Below, one piece after another: positions 1 through 7,189 of a stretch of DNA of 34,721 nucleotides; position 1 is the first letter of the stretch, and each line of letters starts with the position of its first letter. The DNA comes from Erysipelotrichaceae bacterium. Its GTDB lineage: Bacteria; Bacillota_I; Bacilli_A; Erysipelotrichales; Erysipelotrichaceae. The stretch is from NCBI GenBank assembly GCA_017459795.1, contig JAFUCG010000004.1:1-34721 (forward strand), read 5' to 3'. The position numbers and the translations under genes were made by a program. Under the pieces are notes generated by a model. That model saw only the letters and a program-made list of their open reading frames with translations. It searched no databases and was not told where the DNA came from.

Positions 1-516
1 AACAATCTCTTCTTCGTTTAAAACCTTGTCAACTTCACCTAATTCTTCATCTTCACATAAGATCAGGTTGAGTATTTCTTCCTTGCTCTGTGCCTGTGAT
101 AATTTGGTGACTCTGACGTCATTTCCTAACTTGCCAGCGAGCTCACTTAATAACATCATGTGGTTTCTGGCAAATTCCTTATCAGCGCTTACGCAGAATA
201 AGAAGATCAGATGTGTATCCTGGAATCCATCATCACTCATGCTGCTTTCCCAACGAATTGGATTAACAGTCTTACCGATCATGATGCCGTTACGTAAGAC
301 AGCGTTTGACTTTCCATGAGGAATTGAAAGGTGTGAGCCCATTCCTGTAGGGCCTTCTGCTTCTCTTTCGTAAATGTCCTTTACAAATACGTCAACATCA
401 TTGATATATCCGTTCTTCAAAAGAACATTTGCCATGTAGTGCAGTACTTCATCCTTGGTAGTACCCTGAACTTCGAGATCAATAATGTCTGTGTTAAGAA
501 TATCGATTAATGGCAT
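1..516 (-). CDS. PTS EIIA domain, fructose/mannitol type (3' end outside window)
   Basis: The reading frame starts at an ATG at 516 after a GGGAGG ribosome binding site and stays open for 172 codons to the window edge, so the C-terminus is missing. The phosphocarrier IIA domain covers about residues 1-152. The phosphorylatable histidine is probably H67, in S-I-P-H-G-K after a G-M-G-S-H-L segment, as in the fructose-type IIA family. An acidic linker follows (about 153-172), which suggests that IIB and IIC domains come next in a FruA-like fusion, but that part is not seen. The gene lies 41 nt after the IolB-like isomerase and is probably the last visible member of the same leftward operon. It would pass phosphate from HPr to an incoming sugar; which sugar is unknown. 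Confidence 0.85.
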   Translation of the reverse strand, partial: MPLIDILNTDIIDLEVQGTTKDEVLHYMANVLLKNGYINDVDVFVKDIYEREAEGPTGMGSHLSIPHGKSNAVLRNGIMIGKTVNPIRWESSMSDDGFQDTHLIFLFCVSADKEFARNHMMLLSELAGKLGNDVRVTKLSQAQSKEEILNLILCEDEELGEVDKVLNEEEIV

Positions 517-557
517 ATTAATTGTCCTCCCTTATATGCATCATAATAGTAGCAGAT

Positions 558-1349
558 TTAGTCAAAATTAGCATTATGCAACCACAGATATTTTTCGTCC
601 TCATTTCTGGTTGTCTGTAACCATGGATTGCCATCAAGATGACGGATCATCCAGCAGGTATACATCTGGAAACCAGGAGCTACGGCCTGTGGATGCAGCT
701 CTTCAGGTGTAATGGCTGAGAATGAGTTATCAACACTCTTAAATACCTTATCACCAATGAAGCTTGCGCCGAATCCTTCAGGTCTGTCGAACTTGAAGTA
801 GTACAGTTCAGGCTGTGGATGTCTGTGTGGTAAGTAACCTGACCAATTACCGCGGTCATTCAGTACTTCACCTAACACCATGTTAGAATATGGAGCGATT
901 TCCTTATCAAAAATGGTGTTAACTCTTCTTTTGGCAACGTTGCCAAACTTGCCAACACATGAATAACCCCATGGGGCATCTTCAGGTCTGTATAACTTTG
1001 TAGCGAATTCAGTTTCATTCTTTGTGCACTGTACCAGGAATTCACTTTCACATAATGCCTTTACGGTTGCTTCCTTGCCTGTGCATAAGTGTAATGCGTA
1101 TGGACCTTCAGTAAATACATCCTTACGGCTTACGGTTTCCTTATTGCCTTCATAGGTTAATTCAAGCTTGCCTGAGAGAATCAGAACAGCTGTTTCTTCG
1201 CCTGTTCTCTTGAATGTTCTTTCTTCGTTTTCCTTTAGATGATAAACACGTACATCCATGAGCATGTCACTGTACTCATTGTCATAAGTACTTAAGATCT
1301 CTTCGCCGTTTTCATCAAAATGTGGGTAACCAAACAGTTTCTTTTCCAT
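558..1349 (-). CDS. iolB: 5-deoxy-glucuronate isomerase family protein (IolB-like cupin)
   Basis: The protein has 263 residues, a usual length for IolB. The double cupin fold is recognisable from the C-terminal half: H175-R-H177 followed by E181-L-Y-Y-F-K-F-D-R-P-E-G-F, then H219-P-Q-A-V-A-P-G, which supply the predicted metal ligands H175, H177, E181 and H219. In inositol catabolism IolB converts 5-deoxy-glucuronate to 2-deoxy-5-keto-gluconate. No other inositol genes (iolC, D, E, G, J) are visible here; the neighbours are a split transketolase (17 nt upstream) and a PTS domain. I therefore trust the family assignment more than the textbook substrate; a different keto/aldose isomerisation is quite possible. 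A clear AAGGAG precedes the ATG. Confidence 0.75.
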   Translation of the reverse strand: MEKKLFGYPHFDENGEEILSTYDNEYSDMLMDVRVYHLKENEERTFKRTGEETAVLILSGKLELTYEGNKETVSRKDVFTEGPYALHLCTGKEATVKALCESEFLVQCTKNETEFATKLYRPEDAPWGYSCVGKFGNVAKRRVNTIFDKEIAPYSNMVLGEVLNDRGNWSGYLPHRHPQPELYYFKFDRPEGFGASFIGDKVFKSVDNSFSAITPEELHPQAVAPGFQMYTCWMIRHLDGNPWLQTTRNEDEKYLWLHNANFD

Positions 1350-1366
1350 ATTACTTCTCCTTCTTT

Positions 1367-2332
1367 TTATTTTCTGCTGATGGCTTTCCTAGCAGCATCA
1401 GCTATGTCTTCTACAGTCATTCCATATTCCTTTTCCAGGAAATCCTGGGAACCTACCTGTCCATACCTGTTATGAATTCCAATGAATTCCTGCGGTACAG
1501 GACAGTTAGCTGCCAGTACATTGGCTATTGCGGAACCTAGACCGGTATTTACTTCATGATTTTCAGCCGTTACTACAGCGCCTGTCTTACCGGCTGATCT
1601 AATGATGAGTTCCTCATCAAGTGGCTTCCAGGTATGCATGTCTATTACTTCGGCCTCAATTCCTTCTTCTTTTAATAATTCAGAAGCCTTTATGGCATTA
1701 TATACCATAACACCTGAGGCAATTATCGTAACATCCTTGCCTTCTTTTAATAATACTCCCTTGCCTATTTCAAAGTCTGAACCGTCTTCATATATGGTCT
1801 TAAAGCTTCTTCTGATCAGACGCATGTAGGTGAGAGAATCAGTTTCAGCTGACCTTTTTGTCAAGACATAGGTCTGGGCATAATCACATGGATCCATGAT
1901 TATGGCATTTGGAACATTGAGGTATAAACCGCAATCTTCCAGAGGCATGTGTGTTGCACCATTGAATGCGGCGGTAATACCAGGGTCAGAACCAATGATG
2001 TGAATCGGTCTTTCACCATATCCGGCAGACAGGAATACCTGGTCAAATGCTCTTCTTGAGGCAAATACGCCAAAGGTATGCACAAACGGTATTATTCCCG
2101 TAGCACTTAAGCCGCAGGCAACGCATATCGCATTGGCCTCAGCTATGCCGGCATTGAAGAATCTTTCCGGAAAGTCCTTCTTTATTCTTGTGGCATTGAT
2201 GCAGCCGGCTAAGTCACAGTCAATGTGAACGATCTTGTCATTGACCTTCATCATGTCCAGCATTGCATCATCATAGGCATCTCGGTTGTTTCTCTTGTCA
2301 TTGGTATGTTCCTTAGCTAGTTTATACATCAT
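1367..2332 (-). CDS. Transketolase, C-terminal subunit (pyrimidine-binding and C-terminal domains)
   Basis: This 321-residue protein is the second half of a split transketolase. The thiamine-diphosphate pyrimidine-binding domain includes the F-N-A-G-I-A-E-A-N segment with the conserved glutamate E65 that activates the cofactor, followed by a G-I-I-P-F-V-H-T-F-G-V-F stretch. The C-terminal domain contains I-D-M-H-T-W-K-P-L-D. The start codon overlaps the stop of the N-terminal subunit gene (ATGA-type overlap at 2329-2332), so translation is probably coupled and the two chains made in equal amounts. Split transketolases are a normal family variant in Bacillota and often serve specialised sugar pathways, so this is not a frameshifted pseudogene. 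Confidence 0.9.
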   Translation of the reverse strand: MMYKLAKEHTNDKRNNRDAYDDAMLDMMKVNDKIVHIDCDLAGCINATRIKKDFPERFFNAGIAEANAICVACGLSATGIIPFVHTFGVFASRRAFDQVFLSAGYGERPIHIIGSDPGITAAFNGATHMPLEDCGLYLNVPNAIIMDPCDYAQTYVLTKRSAETDSLTYMRLIRRSFKTIYEDGSDFEIGKGVLLKEGKDVTIIASGVMVYNAIKASELLKEEGIEAEVIDMHTWKPLDEELIIRSAGKTGAVVTAENHEVNTGLGSAIANVLAANCPVPQEFIGIHNRYGQVGSQDFLEKEYGMTVEDIADAARKAISRK

Positions 2333-3183
2333 GACAACTCCTCCTTTAATGCCTCATATTTTCTTTCGGCTTCAGCGATTACCACCTTCCATTGCTCAGC
2401 ATTTAATGTGGATGAGTGTTCACCGCTGGTTTCCGCAAAGTCGATTCCCTTGCCCTTAACCGTATTTAATATGATCATTGTCGGCTTATCCTTTATTTCA
2501 TAAGCCCTGTGGATTGCTTCAAGTATTTCCTTAACGTCATTACCGTCTTTTACGTCAATTACTTCCCAGCCAAAGGCATCAAACTTTGCTCCAATGCCCT
2601 TGCCATGAGACATTACTTCTTCAACGGTACCGTCAAGCTGTCTGCCATTGTTATCAACAAAGCCGATCAGGTTATCCAGATGATAATGAGCAGCGAACTG
2701 GGCAGCTTCCCATACCTGGCCTTCATCACATTCACCATCGCCACATATGACAAAGACATGTGAATCAATTCTCTGCATCTTATTGCCAAGTGCAGCGCCT
2801 ACTGCCTGGGAAATGCCCTGGCCTAATGACCCAGTTGTTAAGTCAACGCCCTTGGTCTTGCTATGGTCAGTGTGTGATGGGAAATCTGAGCCTGCTTCAT
2901 TAAGATGATAGGCGTCTTCCTTTGCATAGTAACCAACTATGCCCAGGGCCGCATACATTGCCGGACCGGCATGACCCTTTGATAATACCAGCCAGTCCCT
3001 TTCTTTCCAGTCAGGATCTTCAGGCTTATAGTGCATTACTTCGCCATAAAGTACTGCCAGTACATCGGCAATCGATAAAGAACCACCTACGTGACCATTG
3101 CCCTTTGAAGCGATGATTTTCATGGTTTCCAGTCTGATTTCCGAAGCTAACAGTTTCAGTCTGTTCAGAGTTTCATTCTTCAT
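2329..3183 (-). CDS. Transketolase, N-terminal subunit (ThDP diphosphate-binding domain)
   Basis: I chose the ATG at 3183 (284 residues) because an AGGAG lies 8 nt upstream; an in-frame ATG at 3207 has no such site. The chain carries the diphosphate-binding part of transketolase: G-H-V-G-G at 30-34, K-G-H-A at 69-72, and the cofactor motif G148-D-G-E with the Mg2+-binding asparagine about 30 residues later (near N178). With the downstream subunit it would form an active cytosolic enzyme moving two-carbon ketol units between sugars or sugar phosphates. It is the first gene after the regulator, behind its own extended -10 promoter, and precedes iolB and the PTS gene in a leftward operon. Confidence 0.9.
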   Translation of the reverse strand: MKNETLNRLKLLASEIRLETMKIIASKGNGHVGGSLSIADVLAVLYGEVMHYKPEDPDWKERDWLVLSKGHAGPAMYAALGIVGYYAKEDAYHLNEAGSDFPSHTDHSKTKGVDLTTGSLGQGISQAVGAALGNKMQRIDSHVFVICGDGECDEGQVWEAAQFAAHYHLDNLIGFVDNNGRQLDGTVEEVMSHGKGIGAKFDAFGWEVIDVKDGNDVKEILEAIHRAYEIKDKPTMIILNTVKGKGIDFAETSGEHSSTLNAEQWKVVIAEAERKYEALKEELS

Positions 3184-3245
3184 AGCTTTCTCCTGTTTCA
3201 AGGACATATTTGTCCCATTATTAAAGCAATTTTATCCACAAGACG

Positions 3246-3254
3246 ATTATATCA
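3246..3254 (-). promoter_or_regulatory. Extended -10 promoter of the transketolase-iolB-PTS operon
   Basis: On the minus strand this reads TG-A-TATAAT, an extended -10 element, about 65 nt before the chosen start codon. The -35 region is not a good match, which is common with an extended -10. The inverted repeat at 3265-3284 lies over the expected -35 position. Confidence 0.6.
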
Positions 3255-3264
3255 TACGAAAAAA

Positions 3265-3284
3265 GCAATTTCCATATAAATTGC
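3265..3284. repeat. 7-bp inverted repeat over the -35 region, candidate operator
   Basis: GCAATTT and AAATTGC flank a 6-nt spacer, a perfect 7-6-7 inverted repeat just upstream of the extended -10 element. Binding here would block transcription of the transketolase operon. The DeoR-type regulator encoded next door is the obvious candidate ligand; this is inference. Confidence 0.45.
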
Positions 3285-3290
3285 TCATAA

Positions 3291-3304
3291 TTTAATCAAA
3301 TTTA
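3291..3304. promoter_or_regulatory. Motif shared with the transaldolase upstream region
   Basis: TTTAATCAAATTTA here differs by one base from TTTTATCAAATTTA at 4163-4176. The two copies lie upstream of the two oppositely oriented halves of the sugar locus, as expected for a common regulator site, although both are AT-rich and could match by chance. Confidence 0.3.
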
Positions 3305-3316
3305 TCATAACATTAC

Positions 3317-3335
3317 CATTGACAAGTTATCAATG
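3317..3335. repeat. 6-bp inverted repeat between regulator and transketolase genes
   Basis: CATTGA and TCAATG flank a 7-nt spacer, 27 nt after the end of the DeoR gene. There is no T-run on either side, so it is not a convincing terminator; a protein-binding site is the alternative. Confidence 0.3.
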
Positions 3336-3362
3336 TGCGTATTAATATTGTAATGTATGAAA

Positions 3363-4118
3363 TCAATAGATCAACTTGATATGGTTGTTCTCGAAGTAAT
3401 TGATGAATTTCTCTTCTGGACACTTATCAGTGATGATTGCATCGATCTTTGAAAAATCTGCGAAGCGGTTGTAGGCTATTACATCAAACTTGCTGTAATC
3501 AGCAACTATGTATCTTACTGCACTGTGACTCATGACGGCATCCTTTATTGCTCCTTCATTAAGTACGGTGTTAGTCAGACCACGTGATACTGAAATGCCT
3601 ACAGTCGAGATGAAAGCCTTATTACAGTTGTAGTTATATAAGGATGTATCCATGAGGAAAGAGCCGGTATTGTGATCAAGCACACCACCGACACCGATTC
3701 CAGTAATGTTCGTCAGTCCTCTGAGGGCCTGCAGGACATCGATGGAATGAGATATTACTGTTACATTCTTAAGATACTGCATGTAATGCAGCATGCGGTA
3801 GGCAGTTGTTCCTGAATCGATGAATATTACATCGCCGTCCTGAACCATGCCGGCTGCAAGTCTGCCGACGTATTCCTTTCCTTCATTATTTGAACCCTGG
3901 CGTTCACTTACTGAAGACACTGAACTGATTGATTCTCTGTGTTCGTTAAACACGACTCCACCGTAAACCTTGGAAACAAGTCCCTGGTCTTCCAGGTAGT
4001 TGAGGTCACGGCGTAATGTCTGTATGGATACATTGAACTTCTGCATCAGGTCTTCGTTCTTGGCTGTCTTAATTTCGCGGATGTATGACAACATTTCCTT
4101 TTGTCTGTTGAGTTTCAT
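3363..4118 (-). CDS. DeoR-family transcriptional regulator
   Basis: The 251-residue protein has the DeoR layout. An N-terminal winged helix-turn-helix (about 1-57) includes V-S-I-Q-T-L-R-R-D-L-N-Y-L-E and K-V-Y-G-G-V, and a sugar-phosphate sensing domain related to ribose-5-phosphate isomerase (about 75-230) includes V-I-F-I-D-S-G-T-T and V-I-S-H-S. I chose the ATG at 4118 with AGGTGA just upstream over a GTG nine bases earlier. DeoR proteins usually repress sugar genes until a phosphorylated intermediate binds. This gene lies between the two divergent arms of the locus and probably controls both. Its leftward transcript may also run into the transketolase genes. Confidence 0.88.
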   Translation of the reverse strand: MKLNRQKEMLSYIREIKTAKNEDLMQKFNVSIQTLRRDLNYLEDQGLVSKVYGGVVFNEHRESISSVSSVSERQGSNNEGKEYVGRLAAGMVQDGDVIFIDSGTTAYRMLHYMQYLKNVTVISHSIDVLQALRGLTNITGIGVGGVLDHNTGSFLMDTSLYNYNCNKAFISTVGISVSRGLTNTVLNEGAIKDAVMSHSAVRYIVADYSKFDVIAYNRFADFSKIDAIITDKCPEEKFINYFENNHIKLIY

Positions 4119-4145
4119 ATTTATCACCTATCTTTATTTATCTAT

Positions 4146-4151
4146 ATTATA
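4146..4151 (-). promoter_or_regulatory. Possible -10 element of the regulator gene
   Basis: TATAAT on the minus strand, 28 nt before the regulator start codon. A TTGATA lies only 14 nt upstream of it, which is too close for a standard -35, so the call is tentative. The 69-bp gap between the divergent starts must hold both promoters. Confidence 0.4.
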
Positions 4152-4162
4152 TTTTAGCAAGA

Positions 4163-4176
4163 TTTTATCAAATTTA
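4163..4176. promoter_or_regulatory. Candidate operator upstream of the transaldolase gene
   Basis: TTTTATCAAATTTA, matching the 3291-3304 motif with one difference, lies directly before the AAAGGAG ribosome binding site of the transaldolase-family gene. Confidence 0.3.
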
Positions 4177-4187
4177 AAGGAGTATTT

Positions 4188-5240
4188 ATGAGCAAATTAG
4201 CAGAAATGACCAAAACTTATCCACAGACAGAGTTGTGGAACGATTCATGTTCTTACAAGGAACTATCTTATTCAGTAGAAAGAGGAGCTACCGGTGCTAC
4301 AACTAACCCGGTAATCGTCTTCAACGTCTTAAAGAAGGAACTTCCTGAATGGGAAGACACAATCAAAAAACTTGTTGATGAAAATCCAACCTGCACAGAA
4401 GATGAACTCGCATGGATGGTCATCAAGGCTTTAGGCGCAAATGCTTCTACATTGTTACTGGATAAATTCAGAGCTTCAAACGGACAGCTGGGCAGAATCT
4501 CATTCCAGACAAACGCCAAGTATTATCAGAACAGCCAGAAGATGGTTGAACAGGCATGTGATCTTGCCGCAACCGTTGAAAACTCTCAGGTAAAGGTTCC
4601 TGCTTCAAAAGCCGGCATCGAAGCCATCGAAGAAATGACTTACAGAGGAGTTTCAGTTAACGCAACCGTTTCATTCACAGTTGCTCAGGCAATCGCCGTT
4701 GCTGAAGCAGTTGAAAGAGGTCTGAAGAGAAGAGCTGCTGAAGGACTTGATTCTACAAAGATGCATCCTGTATGCACAATCATGTCAGGAAGAGTTGATG
4801 ACTATCTGAGAAACTTCTATGGCGCTACAGATACTCTGGTATCAAGCGAAGCCTATGACATGGCCGGTGTTGCCGTCATGAAGAAGGCATATAAGTTATA
4901 TAAGGAAAGAGGCTACCGTACAAAGCTGTTAGTTGCTGCATTCCGTAACCGTCATCATTTTGAAGAATTCATCGGCGGAGACATCATTCTGACAATCCCT
5001 TACGGCTGGCAGAAGAAGTATGACAACTCAAACGTTGAAATCAAGGACAACATGTCAAGAGACGTTGATAAGGCCATCCTGGATGAATTAATGACTCTGG
5101 AAGAATTCAGAAAGGCATATGACGAAAACTTCCCACAGGAACAGTTCCAATATTACGGAGCATTCAAGGCTACCATCAACCAGTTCCTGAACGGATATGA
5201 CGGATTATTACAGTTATTAAGAAAGTACATGGTGAAATAA
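4188..5240 (+). CDS. Transaldolase-family protein with altered active-site positions
   Basis: The 350-residue class I aldolase-type barrel is recognised by T38-T-N-P, the probable Schiff-base lysine K136 in V-K-V-P-A-S-K-A-G-I, a G201-R pair, and A-A-F-R253-N. Aligned by eye with E. coli TalB, D19 and N40 match catalytic residues. Q107 (in I-S-F-Q-T-N) replaces the glutamate E96, A251 replaces the phosphate-contacting serine S226, and M199 replaces F178. Glutamine at the first position is also found in fructose-6-phosphate aldolases. The enzyme may therefore be an aldolase, or act on a substrate whose end group is not an ordinary phosphate; this is inference. A strong AAAGGAG precedes the start, and the dehydrogenase gene begins at the next base after its stop. 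Confidence 0.82.
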   Translation: MSKLAEMTKTYPQTELWNDSCSYKELSYSVERGATGATTNPVIVFNVLKKELPEWEDTIKKLVDENPTCTEDELAWMVIKALGANASTLLLDKFRASNGQLGRISFQTNAKYYQNSQKMVEQACDLAATVENSQVKVPASKAGIEAIEEMTYRGVSVNATVSFTVAQAIAVAEAVERGLKRRAAEGLDSTKMHPVCTIMSGRVDDYLRNFYGATDTLVSSEAYDMAGVAVMKKAYKLYKERGYRTKLLVAAFRNRHHFEEFIGGDIILTIPYGWQKKYDNSNVEIKDNMSRDVDKAILDELMTLEEFRKAYDENFPQEQFQYYGAFKATINQFLNGYDGLLQLLRKYMVK

Positions 5241-6392
5241 ATGGCTAACACATTCCTTACACCAAAGACCATCGTCTCAGGCAATAACGCCCTGGACGAT
5301 GCCGGCAAACTCTTAAACGGTTTTGGTAAGAAGGCCTTCGTCGTAACTGATGCTACAATGGTCAAGCTGGGAAATGCTGACCTTCTGTTAAAGGTTCTTG
5401 ACAAGCAGGGAATTGAATACTCAGTATTCCCGGAAGTAAACTTCGAGCCAAACGATATCATTGTAAAGCAGGGTGCTGAAGCATATAAGACTTCTGAGTG
5501 TGACTTCCTGATCGCCTTAGGCGGCGGTTCACCAATTGATACAGCCAAAGCCATTTCAATTCTGCTTGCTTCTGATGCTCCTTTAGCTTCATACATGGGT
5601 AAGCTCATTGACATCAAGAGACCTGGCCTGGTCGCTATTCCAACAACAGCCGGTACCGGATCTGAAGCTACCAAGTTCACGATCATCAACGATACTGAAA
5701 CAAAGGTAAAGATGTTACTTACAGGTGCCTGCCTGATTCCTGATCTGGCAATCATCGATCCTATGTTTACCATCAGTGCTCCAAAGTCAGTTACCGCTCA
5801 TACCGGAATTGATGCATTATGCCACGCTCTTGAATCCTATACCTCAAGAAAGGCTCAGCCATTATCTGATACATTTGCCTTAAGTGCCATCAAGAGAATC
5901 TTCGGCAACTTAAGAACATGTTATAACGAAGGCAGCAACACTGAAGCCAGAATTCAGATGTCATTAGCCGCATTAGAGGCCGGCATTTCATTCAACAATT
6001 CATCAGTTACCATCGTTCACGGCATGTCAAGACCTATGGGCGCTCTGTTCCATGTACCTCATGGCTTAAGCAATGCAATGTTATTAAAGGAATGCATGGA
6101 TTTCGCTGTAAAGGGTGCATATAACAGATTCGCTGATGTATCAAGATACCTTGGCTTCTCCGACAACGCAGATGATAAGGCTGCAGCTGAGACATTCCTT
6201 AAGGAATTAAGCGCACTGTTAAATGACCTGCATGTTCCTACAATGTCTGAATACGGCATCGACAGAGACGAGTACTTCAGCAACATCGATAAGATGGCTC
6301 ATGATGCATTTGCCTCTGGATCTCCTTCAAACACCATCAGAGAAACATCTGTTGATGACATGAAGGAATTATACAAGCAGATCTACAGGTAA
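5241..6392 (+). CDS. Iron-containing alcohol dehydrogenase
   Basis: The 383-residue protein is a group III (Fe-dependent) alcohol dehydrogenase. The nucleotide-binding part has G94-G-G-S-P-I-D-T-A-K, followed by P-T-T-A-G-T-G-S-E-A-T. The metal ligands are predicted as D191, H195, H260 and H274, in G-I-D-A-L-C-H-A-L-E and H-G-M-S-R-P-M-G-A-L-F-H-V-P-H-G. Members reduce aldehydes or oxidise alcohols with NAD(P)(H). The start immediately follows the transaldolase stop, with GGTGAA in the end of that gene as ribosome binding site, so the two are co-translated. A natural role would be reducing the aldehyde released by the transaldolase/transketolase steps, which would regenerate NAD+; this is inference. 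Confidence 0.9.
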   Translation: MANTFLTPKTIVSGNNALDDAGKLLNGFGKKAFVVTDATMVKLGNADLLLKVLDKQGIEYSVFPEVNFEPNDIIVKQGAEAYKTSECDFLIALGGGSPIDTAKAISILLASDAPLASYMGKLIDIKRPGLVAIPTTAGTGSEATKFTIINDTETKVKMLLTGACLIPDLAIIDPMFTISAPKSVTAHTGIDALCHALESYTSRKAQPLSDTFALSAIKRIFGNLRTCYNEGSNTEARIQMSLAALEAGISFNNSSVTIVHGMSRPMGALFHVPHGLSNAMLLKECMDFAVKGAYNRFADVSRYLGFSDNADDKAAAETFLKELSALLNDLHVPTMSEYGIDRDEYFSNIDKMAHDAFASGSPSNTIRETSVDDMKELYKQIYR

Positions 6393-6419
6393 CATTGATA
6401 TTCAATGTTACCTTTTTTT
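6388..6419 (+). terminator. Rho-independent terminator of the transaldolase-dehydrogenase operon
   Basis: A perfect 11-bp stem (6388-6398 with 6402-6412) with a 3-nt loop is followed by seven T. The stem begins inside the dehydrogenase stop codon, and its distal arm overlaps the promoter of the next gene. Confidence 0.9.
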
Positions 6420-6429
6420 ACCTTATAAT
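6401..6429 (+). promoter_or_regulatory. Promoter of the NERD-like gene
   Basis: TATAAT at 6424-6429 lies 17 nt after a weak TTCAAT (6401-6406). It starts inside the preceding terminator and ends 25 nt before the start codon at 6455. Confidence 0.5.
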
Positions 6430-6454
6430 AGTAGTAATTCAAAGGAGTCAGATT

Positions 6455-7129
6455 ATGATCGCATTATTTAATACCGCAGCCAATGAAAACTCAAACATGT
6501 CATTCCTGTTCTACGTGATATTCGGATTCATGGCCTTAATGTTCCTGTTCAGGGCAGCTTTAGGCTATAAGCGCTACAGAAATTCCATTTATCCGTACAT
6601 CTATGACAATTACCTGATAGATTATTTCTATAAGCTTAATGTTTTCAGAGATGCTTCAAAGTCCGGAATGCTGAAGAAGCTGCTTGGCTATCATCGTTTG
6701 AACTATGCCAGCATAACAAATAATGAAGGCAAGCTGGTTACACAGATCATTACGCTGATTCATTCCAAGGGCATTCTGTCAATTGCCTATCTGACTTCTG
6801 AAGGCAAGTACAGCGGCAGCGACAGCGGTAACTGGTACATTAAGAGAACTGAAGACGGTAACGAAAAGAAATTCAAGATTGAAAATCCAACAGTTTATCT
6901 GAAGGAATACAATCTGCACCTGTCCCAGGCTCTTGAAGGAAGAAAGGCCCAAAGTCTGATAGCCGTACCTGATAATTCAGACATTACCAATCTGCACCCT
7001 ACATATAAGGTTGTTAAATATTCTGAACTTCCTGATGTATTTAAGGAAGCTGACTGCGGCTACGGGTTAAATGATTCTGAAATAGATGAGATTTATGAAA
7101 AACTTGGCGGAAAGGTAGATCGTAAGTAA
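6455..7129 (+). CDS. Membrane-anchored NERD-like protein lacking nuclease residues
   Basis: I chose the ATG at 6455 (224 residues), which has AAAGGAG 8 nt upstream; an earlier in-frame start would run through the terminator stem. One hydrophobic segment (about residues 16-36) predicts a membrane anchor with the rest in the cytoplasm. Residues about 95-175 resemble a NERD (nuclease-related) domain: K-G-I-L-S-I-A-Y-L-T-S-E-G-K-Y-S-G-S-D-S-G-N-W, then N-P-T-V-Y-L-K-E-Y-N-L-H-L. Active members have an E-x-K motif just before the glycine-rich turn; here those positions read A111 and L113. If the match is right, the domain should be non-catalytic. It is a single gene with its own promoter and terminator. 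Function unknown. Confidence 0.6.
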   Translation: MIALFNTAANENSNMSFLFYVIFGFMALMFLFRAALGYKRYRNSIYPYIYDNYLIDYFYKLNVFRDASKSGMLKKLLGYHRLNYASITNNEGKLVTQIITLIHSKGILSIAYLTSEGKYSGSDSGNWYIKRTEDGNEKKFKIENPTVYLKEYNLHLSQALEGRKAQSLIAVPDNSDITNLHPTYKVVKYSELPDVFKEADCGYGLNDSEIDEIYEKLGGKVDRK

Positions 7130-7136
7130 AGCAAGG

Positions 7137-7152
7137 TATTTCCCGGGAAATA
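7137..7152. repeat. Perfect 16-bp palindrome
   Basis: TATTTCCCGGGAAATA begins eight bases after the NERD-like gene stop and ends just before the terminator. It has no spacer, so it would form a poor hairpin and fits a dimeric protein site better; no ligand can be named. Confidence 0.5.
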
Positions 7153-7156
7153 TTCA

Positions 7157-7189
7157 AAGAAGCGGTTATGAAGAACTGCTTCTTTTTTT
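7157..7189 (+). terminator. Rho-independent terminator of the NERD-like gene
   Basis: An 11-bp stem (7157-7167 with 7174-7184, one G-T pair) with a 6-nt loop leads into a run of seven T. Confidence 0.9.

Noticed and set aside
26-319. 97-codon plus-strand frame over the PTS gene
   Set aside because: It is antisense to a clear EIIA domain, has no ribosome binding site and a composition typical of a shadow frame.
1367-3183. Split transketolase as a frameshifted pseudogene
   Set aside because: Both halves have their own start; the second overlaps the first stop by four bases in the standard coupled way, and two-subunit transketolases are a normal family form.
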